Shown here: piece after piece, positions 48,350 to 61,308 of the stretch | Position numbering within the stretch: position 1 is the stretch's first letter | Layout of the letters: every line of letters begins with the position of its first letter | Source: Chaetorhynchus papuensis | Taxonomy: Eukaryota; Chordata; Aves; Passeriformes; Rhipiduridae | NCBI GenBank assembly: GCA_013396525.1 | Contig: VWYX01001338.1 | Span: 1 to 64,000 of the forward strand | Reading direction: 5' to 3' | Length of the DNA: 64,000 nt | Program-made: the position numbers and the translations under genes | Notes under the pieces: model-generated | Told to the model about the DNA's origin: nothing | The model's database searches: none | Seen by the model: only the letters and a program-made list of their open reading frames with translations

Positions 48350-49634
48350 CCCTCAGACGCAGCCAGCCTAAAGCGTGTGTTGATCACCAGGATTAATGTT
48401 TATTGCTGCAGGAACACTTCGGGAAGGAAACGAGTCCTGCCTGGGTGTTTTGGGATCAATGGTCAAGGCCTTTAAGGAACGGGCTGCTTTAGCAGGAATC
48501 CGCTCCCTTCCTGCCTGCTCTGGACCCAGATGTGCTCAGCTCACCAAACCGAGCTGAGTCGGCCTCTTCTGGAACACAAAACCCTTCCCAATCCATGGCT
48601 CTTACATGGAGGGCTCTTCCCTATCTCTTTTTCAGAAATGAGATTCACGAGCTACCTGGATCCTCTTTGCAGTTCGGGAAATAATTACTTTACGCAATAT
48701 AATTTGCTTAAAACCATGACAGTTTTAACTATAGTTTAAGGCTAAATGACTGCTCAGCAAGACAGCTGGTAAAATTCACCCTATAATAAGACTGCAGCAA
48801 TGTAAACAAGCCCAGCCCATTTAGGGCTTTGAGTTAATATAGACGTCAAATACTCTGGATATCTCTAAATTTCCCAAACCATCAGGCACCTCCCTCCTTT
48901 GTAAACGTGTTTGTAATTGATCTCATCCTTTATCGCCTAAACCCGCAACAAATGTCTGTCCTGGATCCATATAATTGATTATGTTTGAACATAAATTAAA
49001 TTAACCTTGGAGGAAACATCGTCTGGTTTGTTGGAGCACCACAGGCACCTGTGACACGGGGAACGGGGAGCTCCTGCTGCAGCACAGCTGCTGGAGGGAA
49101 TTCCAGGCCTGGCTCCTGCTCCCTTGGAATGTGGCTTTTTCCAAAGAAAACGCAGCCTGAAGCAGCCAAAAATGACAGTGCTTAACTTTTATTGTAAAAT
49201 GTGCCTTGGGGACTTTGTTCCGTAGCGCTCTTGTAGGAGCCGTGCTTTGCTTAATTTTAGGATTTTATGGGAGTTTACTTTCTCATGCTCAGGGACTTGG
49301 AGAACTCCAGCCCTGTAAGAGTCACTACCAAACCAGGTTTAGGTGAGAGTTTTTTCCTCTCGAACGGTGATAATTTGAATAAAATTATGCTCAGGACCTG
49401 CTAAAACCCTGCTATTCACTCCATATGCTTTGCTTCAGTCCTCGAGAGTCTGAACCAGCCAGAAACCAGCCTAGTGGGCAGGTGAAAATTGTATTTATAG
49501 AGAAAGCCGAGTCATATTCCTGAAAATGAACCCCCTCTGCAGCCTCCCGGCAGGCTGAGCAAAGCCAAACCATTCCAATTTCACTCCCGAGCAGTAGGGA
49601 GGGATCTCTGGGGCCTGATGTCCTCTCTCCTGCT

Positions 49635-49800
49635 CAGTTAATAACCGCCATCCAATTGCAATTATGGCGATAAAGCTTAAAATTCATTTGCAGCCGCTTG
49701 AGTTGTGGTGATTTATTGTTGGGTAATTATCTTGCTGCAGTCTTGAGGATGGAATAATCGCCCTGATTTGCATAATCAAGGCATCAAAGTCTTTAGAGCA
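49635..49800. promoter_or_regulatory. Candidate enhancer with octamer and homeodomain sites
   Basis: A non-coding block with a perfect POU octamer ATTTGCAT at 49766-49773 followed by AATC, plus GTTAATAAC, CAATTGCAATTATGG and GGGTAATTATC. This density of POU/homeodomain cores in otherwise unique sequence resembles vertebrate developmental enhancers. Function is inferred only from motif content. Confidence 0.35.
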
Positions 49801-50047
49801 GGGCTCGCTGTCAGCAGATGGGCCTGGTGTGTGTGGCAGGATCCCTCGGATTTTACGGCTCACGTGGCACCCAATCTTGTATCTCTTTGCCTATGGCACA
49901 AGTTTACTGTCTTCTACTAATTAAGGGTAATTTACATTAATATAGAGAGCTCTTTCGGTGCTGCTGTCAGCCTGCTGAAGGCAGAGGCAGCCCTGACCCA
50001 CCTGTGTGGCTGAACAGGAGCTGGGAGAGGCAGGACTTCATAAAAAT

Positions 50048-50130
50048 GTGGAATCTCAGAATGATTTTCGTTGGGAAGGACCTTAAATTCACCTCATTCC
50101 GATTTCAGGTTGCTCCACACAACAGGATGG
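50048..50130 (-). mobile_element. CR1-type LINE scrap, antisense
   Basis: The plus strand gives gaatctcagaatgattttcg then ttgggaaggaccttaaattc and ggttgctccacac, a diverged reverse complement of a CR1 3' end. Confidence 0.6.
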
Positions 50131-50309
50131 TTTCTCCTTTTAAGTCAAACAATTAAAAAAAAAAACTCCCTTAGAACAGAGCTCTGGTGCCAGAGGGGTG
50201 GTCTGGATGTGCCCTTGTGAGGAAGGAGCAGGATCCGTAAAACCTGAGAGCTTTCCTCTGGAATTTCTGTGCTTTCTGTGAGTGCAGGGTTCCAGCTTGT
50301 CATTAGATT

Positions 50310-50378
50310 AAAAACCACACACGTAAAAAAGGCTTGGAATTGTGTTTCAAGCTGCAATTTTGACTTGACATTTCTGAG
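50310..50378 (+). repeat. Unknown dispersed repeat, copy 2
   Basis: The second copy of the 72-base element at 46343-46414, same orientation, 3.9 kb away. Key shared strings are accacacacgtaaaaaa, ggcttggaattg and tttgacttgacatttctgag. Confidence 0.8.
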
Positions 50379-53300
50379 CCCTGTAACTCTGTGCCTTAAA
50401 AATGACACCAGCACTTTTCATCTGCCTTTAACGTCGGTTTTATACCAATAATTACCGGCACCATGTAATTAGCTGAGTGTTCTGAAGCTCTGCCTGTCAT
50501 CACAGAAATTGGGCGGCTCCCATGAAAGGGTGAATGTTCATGGGCTCTTTTTTTTGCCTGAAGTTCAAGTTTTCCATCCTTGGTTCGCACGTTTGTTGGT
50601 AAAACCATCACATCTGAGGCAGGAATCAATAAAAATTCTGAAGTACCTCATCAGGGCTGTTTCATCTTTGTGATTTTATGCAGGATGGAGAGAAGGAAAG
50701 TTGGGTTTGAAAATTCAACTTCCTCTACTTTAGATCTGCATGGCAGATTTTTGGTTTGGGTTCCATTTCAGGTGCCCTGCGTGTGCTCCTGCCCACAACC
50801 TCCCTGTGTTTACCACTGACACCAACCCCACCGGGTGCAGTGTCCTGATGCTCCAAAATTGCCCAAGAGCAGCAGAAATTGCCTCGTTCCCTGCATCTCT
50901 GTGCCCTCACGGTTGAGTTCTTGAGTGTCTAATGAGGGCTGTGCTCTGAGAGGAAATTACCCTGAGACCTGGGTAACTATTCTGGGTAATAAATGGGGGG
51001 AGAGGACGAAAAAGGCAAACAACAGCAGGGCTTGACACAGAGTTAATGTCAATCCACTGCTTCCCTACCCAAACTGGAGTGGGCACAGTGAGAGCTGAAT
51101 TTCCAAGTGTTCTGTTTCCAAAGGACTCATCAGAGTGGTTCTTCTCATGCAATCTCAATTTTAGACCGACCCCCTCAAAGGCTTTTCTTCTCTTAAATGG
51201 GTGGTGGGGGGAAAAAAGCGCAAACTGCTTTTTTTTTCTTTTTTTCAAGTGTAATTTTTAATTACGCTTTAATTAGGGAGGAAAAACTGTCACGGAAATT
51301 ACATCCTTGAATTGTCACACGCAGGAACGTGAGCTTGGCACTTCGTTTTCTATTGTTAGCCCCCTTCCTTGGGACTGGGATGGCTTTTCATCCATGGAGA
51401 ATTTTGTTGTGCTAACGTAGCCTGGGAAAAGTCTGTGCTCAGGATCTGGGGATGCTCTGAGGGAGGGAAATTCAAAGCAAATTCCACAAATTGTGCCCTT
51501 TTTTTTCCCCCACCTGGGCTGTTTCATTCTTGAGGAGAGAAAAGCTGCTTATTATGAATCTGTGTTTGCAGGACCTTTGTTAGTGGAAATCTCCTCACAA
51601 TAACCAGCGTGTGCATCGGGAAAACGGGACGGGGTTGGATTTGCAGCCTTTCCTTCTTTCCAGGGCATCCCCGAAGGGGTTACAGGGCTGGGATGCTCAT
51701 CCCTGGCACACAAACTCGCGTCTCCTCCGGGAATCTGTGCAAAGTTCAGGAGGAGACTCACCTCTGTTTGCCCAGAGCTCACCTGCCTCGAGGAGCCCAC
51801 GCCGCCCTCCCGGAGGAGACGCTCAGCCCTGTTCAATAAAAGCAGGAAAGGTCAGCGCTGAATGCCTGATGAGCAGGGTTCTGCCCAGGGGACACGAGCT
51901 GACTTTGGGGCTCCAGCAGCCCCCACACCTGGCTTTTCCCTAAGTTTTACCGAAACTCCCAGTTAAACGTTAAAACCCGGCTTATTTAGGGGAAAAAAAA
52001 CATCTTCTCGAGAGCATTCCAACTCACTGATTCTTCCATTACCAGCAAAGGGTTGTTTCAGGAGTTGGGAAATTGGGTTTAAAAGGCAAATTGACACTTG
52101 GAGATTATCTCCACTCCTGTTTTTTTCCTTTTATTTTGAATTCATTTCAGGCTTAGCCGCGGAGCCTGCAGGATGTATCACCGCTGCAATCAGAATCCTT
52201 ATTAAAAAAGAGCGGGATGGAGCTGCTAATTCCACAGAGCCATTCTGCAGCTCGCAGCTCACTTGTAATTTAGATTCAATCAGCAAATAAATATGATAAC
52301 AGGCTGCTGTTTATTGAACCAACAGACAAGAAAGCTCTGTCTTCAGGAGCTGGTTGCAAAGCTGTGGGACTTGGCACGGCTCTTGTCTGGCTGCGGGGCT
52401 GGAATTCAGGAAGCAGGAGATCCTTTCTCAGGGTATTCCCGGGCATTTTCCCTGTCTCTCACCTCTTGTGCTGCCTGACCTTTTCATTTTATTAACCAAA
52501 CCTCCATCCCAGCTTTCTTCTGTCGCTGTCCTGTCATCCTGAGCCCATCCTGGCTGTCAGACAGCCCCATCGATCCCAGTATTGATCCCCATCCCAATAT
52601 GATTTCCAAAGAGCATTCCCAGCGTGGCTGTTCTGTGGGAAGTCAGGTGGAGGGAACAAAAGAATTCTGGCAAACAAAATAGTTTTAGGGAGATTAATCA
52701 AGTCCCTGCAGAATCCTGTGAGGAGCACCCAGCGTTTGAGTGGGGAGGGTGGAAAGGAGGGATTTGCAAAGGGTTCTTTATTTAATTAAACAGATTTCCC
52801 CCAGTTTGGTTTGGGGTTCCTGAAGGGATTTGCCTCCAGCATCTCCTGCTCTCTGTGCTCACTGTGCAGGTGCAGATGCTGCAGAGTACAAGAGTCTCTG
52901 GTGCTACAAACACATTTTCTTTTGGAATATCACAGAATTATCACCAGGATTGCTCCTGTCCTAGCAGGGACCACCCTTAAAATGCCACATGGGAACAATT
53001 TTCTGGCTATACAGTGTCAGGACTACTGAGCCACCAGCAGCATCCAAACCATTCCTGTTTATTTGCTGCTCTAACTCTCTCTAAAACCTTGAATTTGTGC
53101 TTTTTTTCCCCCCTGCAGAACAGCCCCAGCAGTGTGAGAGCTGCACAAGGCATGTGTGCTCCTGCAGCTCATGACTCTAACCCTGTGAGTGACTTGTTCT
53201 GTTAGCATGATAAACACATGCTGGAGAGGAACAGCACTAATTATGACCCTGTCACCTTCATCAGCTCCCCACTAATTGTTTTGGCTTTTTTTAATCTCAG

Positions 53301-54596
53301 TGCTTGGAGATGAAACATGATGTTTGGTTCTGCAAAGGAGTTGAAAAGAAAAGAGAAGAAAGAATTGCATTTTAAAATAGAAGCATCAGGTAGATCTTTC
53401 TGTTGGATTTGAAATTCAAATGACAGAAATTATAACTTTTTTGTGTGTTATTAAAATAAGGCATGGGAGGTTTTTAGAGGACTTTTCTGGGACTGCCCAT
53501 GTGGAGTCTCAGTCCACTGCTTCACCTTGGGTTGTGCTCTCATGATGCTCCCAGCCCAGGATCAGGGTTCTCTCTGTCACAACACAATAAAACTTCCCTA
53601 AACCTCTCCAGGTGTTGCCAGACAGCTCAGAAACCTTCCCAGTGATAACTCTCTTCCTCATTTTTTGAGGATGAAGGGTGATATCTCCTTATTATGGGCT
53701 CTGTGGGTCTAGGGAGAATAAGGATTAGGATTCTAAGCCTGAAGAAATAAGGGATCTCTGAAAACTCTTAGCAAACCTTGCAGGTCGTTGTTCCACCTGG
53801 GGAGAGCTCTTGGGGTGGAGAAGATTTTCAGCCACTTAAGAATGTTCTATTTCCAGTGATCCCAAAGCAGTGAGTGGGGCACAGCTCAGTCTGTGACAGC
53901 TCAGGCCTTGTCACAAACCTCCACATGGACTGGTTTCGTTTTCTTACACCAGTCTCTAAAGGAATATTGGAGAATTCCATGGATCTCACCCAGTGCCCCA
54001 TCCTGTGCTCTGTGTCCTCACCTTTGGTAGTTGTTGAGCGTTGTTTTAATGTCTGTGTGTGCACCCCCACGTGCAGAGAGCAGCAGAGCAACAAATAGCA
54101 GTGCCAGGCAAGGCTCTGCCCACCCCCGGGAGATCTGGGGTGGAAAATGACTGAATTGGGGTGTCCAGGTCTTGGTACAAACACACACATGGAAAAACAG
54201 CTGAGGAAATGGAGCCAAATATATAAATATGAATGAAAGACAAAATTGTGATCAGTCCAGGGCCTGATTTCCCATGGCTGCCCAGAGTAATTTCCACAAG
54301 CCGTTGTTTCTGCAGCCTCTGAAAGGAAATTGGCTGGGTAAGTGAGCTCGGGGTTATTCAGTTGTTGCAGGTTTCTGTTCCACCACATGTTTATAACCAA
54401 GAGCAAATGTCCAGGTCTGCTGAGCTGGGCTCTGTAAACACCTCTTGCTGGCCACTTTTGGAAATAATTCCCCTTTCAGTGGAGGAGAAAGGTGAGTGAG
54501 CTGGAGAAAAGGAGAAGCTGTGTCCTTTTCCCCATCGATCCCACGCACTGCAGCCTGGTGAGAAGAGGCACAAAGAAGGTGCTGTGTGAAATACGG

Positions 54597-54725
54597 AATC
54601 AGAGAATGGTTTGGGATGGAAGGACCTTAAACATATCCAATTCCTCCCCTGCCGTGGGCAGGGAACTTTCCACTGGCCCAGGCTGCTCCATCCAGCCTGG
54701 CCTGGAATCTCTGCTGTGTCAGACC
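54597..54725 (-). mobile_element. CR1-type LINE fragment, antisense
   Basis: Plus strand: aatcagagaatggtttggga, tggaaggaccttaaacatat, ccgtgggcagggaactttcc, caggctgctccatccagcct. This is the reverse complement of a CR1 3' end. Confidence 0.85.
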
Positions 54726-57700
54726 CGGACTGGCTGTTTCCAGCTGTCCAAAGGACTGTCAGGCCGCTGACCAGGAACTGGGAGCTGTGCCTCTGGATGT
54801 GGAGGGAGCATCAGCTCCCCCTGCGCCCGGCGGGTTGGGAGGCAGAGTCATGAATAAACATGATTTGCTCTGCGACTGACGCACGGCAATCAAAGGCAAA
54901 CTCGTTTAGAGTTTGAAATCCGGACTTTAATTGCCAGCCCACGTTTACCTGGCTGTGTAGGCAGGAGGGAGAACTCTTCACCCAGCTGCATGGGGATGCT
55001 GGCTCTTGGGAGGGGAGGAATTGCTGGGAGCTGTTCTGGGAGGCTTCTTTTCATTTCCAGCTCGAAGCACAAGGACCGTCCTTCCTCTTGCTTGGCACGG
55101 CAGGTACTGCAGAGGTCATTAAATAAAGAAAAGACCCTTTACATCTGCAAAGTAATTAAACAGCAGCCGTCCCCACGGCAGAGCTCAGCTCTCAGGCTTG
55201 TGGAGGGATGTTTATCTCGGTCATTTTATTTCTCAGCTTGAAAACATTCAGATTATCCAGGGAAATCCAGGAGTGGGGAAAGAAAACAGCCATTCATGGG
55301 TTTGTGGCTAATCCAGCCCAAACTGGTACAAATACCAAAGTTCCAGCAGGGCACTTTCCAGGGATCAAGGAGCTGTTTTCACACAGCCTGGCTGGATGCA
55401 GCTCCAGAAAATGAGAAAAGGGGCTTTTGCTCTGCATCATTTTTAGTAAAATCGATCCTCGCTCTCGACAGAGATCAAAGAAATCGAATCCGTATGGGGA
55501 GACACTGAGGCCTGGGGACTGGTTTAGTTCCCCTCACCCCATTGCCGTGGCACCAGCAGCTCCGTGCCCGTGGAGCACACGGCCTGGTGAATCCGTCTGG
55601 AATTGTGTAACCTCATTAACCCAGCTCACGGCAGCCCGTTCTATATTTCCTATATTTCCTGTAGCTTCTTTTTCGTTGCCTTTGGCAGCCAACCAGGGAA
55701 GCAAAACCAACTGTCCCCTGATTGATTGGCTAAGAATAACCCTATTATTGTGTCCCTGCCCAAATCTGGGGCAGGGCCCTGAGCTGGGAAGCCATCGGGA
55801 GGTACAGGACGTATTCCATGACTTCAGCACCATTTTCACACCCACACTGGTAGTGGTTGAATTTTTTGCCACACTTTCTGCCCCTCTCTGGGCATCACAT
55901 CTCGGTGCTTTCTCAGGCACCACTGACCTTCCTTCCCCCTCACCTGGGCTTGGGCTGGCCAGGCTTTAGGACCAACTTATTTCTGAGGTCTCAGATGAAT
56001 GTCAGAGATGTTGATCCTTACGAAACAACTCCTAAGATCTACTAACGTTACAGTGAGTAAAAAAATTAACTTTTGAAAAACTAACTTTTAGTCACGCCCT
56101 GGACTTTTGTCCCTTTGGCTTCTCGTTGATGTTTGGGCAAAACCTCTGAGCTGCCTCTTCTCCCAGCTCGCTTCCCTCTCCCTGTTGGCTCCTGGCAAAT
56201 TGCTGTGGATCAGTTTCAGCACCACAGGCGAGCCTGGGGGGGAAGAGGGGAAGATTAATTGAAGACTTAATTTCCTCTCTTTCCATTTGCTCAGCTAAGT
56301 GGGAGAGGCACGGGCCCTGTGCCCCCGAGGCCTTGCGTGGGCCGTGAATCAGAGCCCGCAGCTGCCACGGGCTGGGCTTGTGTCAGGTTCGTGATGGTTT
56401 TTGGAGCAAACAGTGCTGCAGGCAGAGCCCATCCATCACAGCCCTCCCGGGCACAGCTCCTCTGCCATCAGCACCCCAGGCAGGAGCAGGACGGGGAGAA
56501 GGAGCCCAGAGAGAAGTGGGAAGGGTCAGGGGTTAGGAATGGCTCGGCAGGAGGGTGGGACATAGGGACAGGTCTGAGGAAAATTCTCCAAGGGGCAGCA
56601 GCCAGCTGGAGCCAGACGAGCCAAACTCGATGGCCAGACTGTCCTGGGTGCAGTAAATCAGCCAGAGAGAGCAAGGCATCGAAGAAGTGAAATGTGAAAT
56701 GTGCTTGCACAGTCCTGCAGGAAAGCTGGAAAATCCCAGACCTGGCAGTGACCGGCAAACAGCAAAAGAGCTTCTCCTCCTCACCAGCCTGACATGGAGC
56801 TTCTCTTCGTGCCTTGGCACCACAATTATTGCCTTGGTAACACAATTCCATCCAGCTCTGGCCCTTCCAGATCAAAAGTCCTTTTTGCAGCTCCGTTCAA
56901 GTGCTCTGGCCTGCTCAGAGCCAGGATCATCACTGCTGTGTGCAACGGAGGCTTCCACAAACCGGGGCTTTACTCAGTGTGACCTGGAACCAGAAACCCT
57001 TAAGCATCCCCATTCTGCCACAGGCGCCTCGTTCTTCCCTCAGAAAGCTGGTGTTGATTTCTTTCTGCTTTTCGTTGTTTTCATCTCGATTCCAGAGCCA
57101 GATGCATCACACGAAATATCTCACTGGTGCTTGCCCTGGAGACAGGTGGAGGGGCAATGAGGAGGAGCAGCGAGGAGCTACCAGCAGCTTCCCTCGCGTT
57201 ATTAATCTGCAATTAGTCACCAGCGCTTGACAAACTTCCTGCCTGGGCTGTGCTCCTGCCCGGGGCTGGCACTCTTAAAGGACACTGCTTTTAAATGGGC
57301 AATTTTCAGCTTCTGCCAATTGCCCGGAATCTTCTGCATTCTGTACCCACTCCAGTGATGCTGAAGGTTTATTTTAAACATTTATTTTTACTGGAGAGCC
57401 CAGGCCAGCCAGGACACACACAGGCAAACACACAGGCACTGCACGCCCACAACATCCCCTCATAAACTGCAGCTCTCTGCAACCCTTCTGCACTGGGGAG
57501 CGCATGAACTGCTCCGGGGAAAAGGATTTCCCAAATATTTATGGAAATCTGGCCTCCCAGAGGCCCTGTCCAGTGACATTTTGCCCCCCTGGCCTTTCCT
57601 CCTGCTGCCTTTGGTGATGTCTCTGATGCAGAGCCCTCCTGGAATTCCCGCCCAGCTTCCCTCCCTGTGGGAAAAGCAGCGGCTCCAGCCAGGCTGAGAG

Positions 57701-58231
57701 CTTGCCTGGAGATCTGGAGTAACTACAGGGAGCAGAAAAACTCCGTCCTTCCAAATGTCAATGTTTTATCTGAAACTCTTCCCGGCTGGGAGGAAACGGG
57801 AGGAGGTGAAGCAGCAGCAGGAGGAAAGGGGGACCCAGCGTGGCTGGGGGGCCAGCCCGGCCCTCTGCTCCTCATCCATAGGAACCGGGAGTTTGGGAAG
57901 TGCTGGAGCTCAACACTGCCCGGAGTGGACAACAATAAACTCTCAGCACGGTGGTTGAGTGGCAGGGGACACGGGGAGGATGTGGCACACACACATCACG
58001 GATTTCTCTGATTTCCCTTTAATGTGTTGAAGAGTTTCATCTGTTTCCAAATGTGCTGAAGTGCCATCATCCCATGAAATTTCCTTTCTTAATTGGTTAA
58101 ATCTTTGCGATTTTTTTTTCCCCTCAGGTTCTCCTGCAAATACACAGATCCATGTGCAGCAGGGTTTTGGTTTTCTGTGATAATGGCACAGAAAATTCTG
58201 TTTATGAGTCGAGCGAATATTATTGTCCCAG

Positions 58232-58400
58232 CAGAAAGAATCCCAGGATGGGTCAGGTTGGAAGGGACCACCTGGTCCCACCTCCCTGCTCATCCCAGAG
58301 CACAGGACAGTGTGCAGATGCTTCTGGAATACCTCTGGTGAGGGAGATTTGATGAAAACACTCCCCATCACTGTGTCTGCTGCAGGAATGTGCCTTTGGG
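58232..58400 (-). mobile_element. CR1-type LINE fragment, antisense
   Basis: Plus strand: aatcccaggatgggtcaggt, tggaagggaccacctggtcc, cacctccctgctcatcccag, then cttctggaatacctctggtg. It matches the reverse complement of a CR1 subfamily with the 'TGGTCC' consensus. The right limit is approximate. Confidence 0.75.
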
Positions 58401-61283
58401 AGAGCCCAGCTCAGACAGAGTCACGTTTGCTGCATTAGCACGACCGTGAGTTTCAAACTGACACAAAGAAACAGTGCAACTGGGAGCCCAGGTTTATTTT
58501 CTTCATTGTGAGCAGTCTGAGTCTCTGGGATGGGGTTTCCACACGCCAGGGGCGCTTCCAGCAGGTGGATTTGTGTATGGAATGGGATGGAACATCCTGC
58601 AAGTGGAGGAGACTTGGTCCCTCTGTCACTCAGTCTCTTCACCTGTCACTGCTCCCACCCCAGAACTGTGTCCCGTCCCCATTTCCAGCTCTGCTCAGGG
58701 ATTTTTTCCTGTGCAAGGCTCTTTCAGGAGTTGCTCTGTGTCTCTCCCCTCGCAGTGAGTGGGGATTCCCCCCCCAGGACTGTCCCTGTCCCCCATTTCC
58801 AGCTTTGCACAACGGGACAGATCTGCTGCCTCTGCCAGGCTGGGAGAAAACAAAACCCATGGAAAACCAGCCCGTGGAAGGAGCCCAGAGGAGGTGAGGA
58901 GCTCCATCAACACCGACCTAATGGGCTGGAAACTGCAGACAGACGCTGCCAAGCTCCGGATAAAATCATTTCACATAAACAAGATCCCTGCCACAAGGGC
59001 TCCAAAATCCCACGCAGAGAGGACTTGAGAAGAATTTTTTTTTTTTTTTTTTATCCTGTTTTTGCTCAGTTTAACTCCTCCCCGGCGCTTTGATAGCGGT
59101 GACATGGAGACAAGCAAGTGTTTTATCGTTTTATCTCTTGGAAACCACTCACATCCTCCCTCACCTCTCTGCTCTGTCCACAAAGCACCAGCCCCATTAC
59201 ACAGACGATTTATGTCTGTGCTTCTCAGCTTTAGGCTGCCAGCAACTTCGGGAGGGTTATTTGTCCTTAAGCACTTGTAATTCTTCCTCTGCAGGAGCAT
59301 AATCAGTCATTATCAGCAGCAGTTTCAGACTCTAATCATAAAGCTGCTATTTCTGCTTAATCCTAACCTTGCTAAATATTAATTTGATGTTTAATCCCCC
59401 TGGTATCTGGCAATATTGGCCTGTTATTATTGTTGTTGTTGCTCTTATTTATGTGACACTGAAAAATCAGCACTGTAGGAGTCATACCCTTAATTATCTA
59501 CCATTTATTTGCCAAATCTCAGTTGCTCTCTTGCCACCCCGTGTCCTGCAGTCTCTCAGGGCAGTGTCACCCAAAAGTGTCCCACATACACCCACGTGGT
59601 AAAAGGGACAGGTGACACTTTTAAGGAGGAGGGGATGGGTACACCACAGACTCACTCTGCTTTTTTAATCCCTCCACCATCCTTAAAAAAAACCAAAAAA
59701 CAAAAAAACCCCAAAACAGCTGCAAGTCTGTTAAGTTCTCAAATATGAGGTGACAATTTATCAAACACTGCAGACCTCACCTTGAGAGAAGTGACAGAGC
59801 CACTGCAGGAACTGTCGGGGTAGGAGCAATTATCAGTAATTTACCAGTAATTACCTGCTGGGATCAATACAGCCATCTCACAAATGCAGCTTCAGAGCTG
59901 GGGAGGGAGCTGGTGTCAACAGCTCCTGCAGGCTGGGTTTGTCCACGGGAAGTGCTGGGATTTGTCCTGAATCGGGGGCTGAGAGGCTCTTTTTGGTGCT
60001 CTGATGCTCTGGAGGTGCGGCCTGGTCTGCACAGCTTGGAGAAAAGGCTGTGAGGGCAGAGCTGAGCCTGGTGAGGAGCAAAAATCCATCCCCAGGGACC
60101 TTCTGGGAGCTGCTGCTCCACCCCTGACCCTCAGCATCCCCTCTGCTCTGGAGCCTCTCTGCTGCTGCTGAAGGATCCCATCCCTGTGTGCCAGCCTGGC
60201 TCCTGGTTTCCTGGCTGCAACAACAAAAATTAACGCAGGAAACGCACACGGGGACCTTCACGTTTATTTGTACAGTAAAACTGCACATTGATTTTTACTG
60301 TAAAGCTGCGTGTTCTACCCGAGGCTGAGGGAGAGCAGCCCAGGCACACGGACCGGGGCTCTGGCGTCGCTGCTGGGCAGCAGCTCCCGGTTTCTCTGGC
60401 AGAAGGAGGTGACAAGGACAGTGACACAAGTGCCCAGGAGCACCCAGAGCACACCCAGAGCTGGACATGGGAACCAGCACCAAGCCTGCAAGCACCGGCT
60501 CCCTTCCCAGGAATTACTGCAGCCTTTGTTCCGTGGTTACACGGGAGGGTGTTTCTCAACCAGGGAAGAAAAAAGCCCTCGCTCCCAGCGCTGCCTAAAT
60601 TTTCGATGTATAACTCTGAAAGCTTAATCACATTCTTTTCACAAAGCCTTATGGTTTATATATATTTGGGTTTTTGTTACTCTTTTGTATTCACCCTTTT
60701 CGCTGTCAGTTTAAGTTTAATGTTATTAAAATTGCTCTGGCTCGCTCTGCTTAAAATTCTGCAGTTACAGTATTTTTTGGGAAGAAGAAGTGCTAAGTCA
60801 AACGCTTTCTCCTATTTCTTGTTTGCCTTTAATGACTCATTAGATCATCACCTCTGAAATGAGGAAGCAATAAACCTGCTCTGAGGAAAGCTTTTCGGGG
60901 CAGGGAGCTTTGGAGGCTCAGGGCTGTGCTTTGTCTCTCTGGGATGGGAGCTGGGCTTTTTTTTGGGACACAAATCCCCTCCAGAGGTGGTTCCCGAGGA
61001 GATGTCGAAGGGCACAGGCCACCGTGGGTTAAAAACACCGTCCTGCGGCAGGGAGGGTCCGAATTCTGCTTTCTCTGCAGGGTGAAGGGGATAAATCATC
61101 ATCAGAGCCCCTCCACCTTGCCCGGGAGGGATCAAACTCGGCTTTTAAAGGGAAAACGGGAGAGCAGCAAAGCGCTGCGGGTGGGAAGGCAGCACTGGTG
61201 TCACTGGGGACGGGGGAACGGGGCCTCCTGCACCCCTTTGGTGCAGAAATCCGTGTGAGCTGTGGCTTCTGCCCTCGTGGAAA

Positions 61284-61308
61284 TGTGTGTGTGTATATAT
61301 ATATATAT
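61284..61308 (+). repeat. (TG)n(TA)n microsatellite at the edge of the gap
   Basis: A TG run passes into a TA run that is cut by the first N. The real array is probably longer. Confidence 0.95.

Larger units (their letters stand above)
43481..61308. other. Region upstream of DRD2 without recognised genes
   Basis: About 18 kb in which I find no exon belonging to a known family. Open frames are scattered, unsupported by splice signals and often repeat-derived. The region holds CR1 scraps, an unknown two-copy repeat, an octamer/homeodomain block at 49635-49800, a T18 run at 59035-59052 and an A-rich stretch near 59685-59717. TMPRSS5, the next gene beyond DRD2 in mammals, is not seen and may lie further right. 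Confidence 0.6.

Noticed and set aside
55818..55845. REST/NRSF-type silencer half site TTCAGCACC
   Set aside because: The second half (GGACAG-like) is missing at the required spacing; similar half sites at 15541 and 42772 fail for the same reason.
55427..55969. Overlapping 180- and 129-residue frames on opposite strands near 55.5-55.9 kb
   Set aside because: They lack any recognisable motif, splice context or repeat signature; a mobile-element remnant was considered but no known signature was seen.
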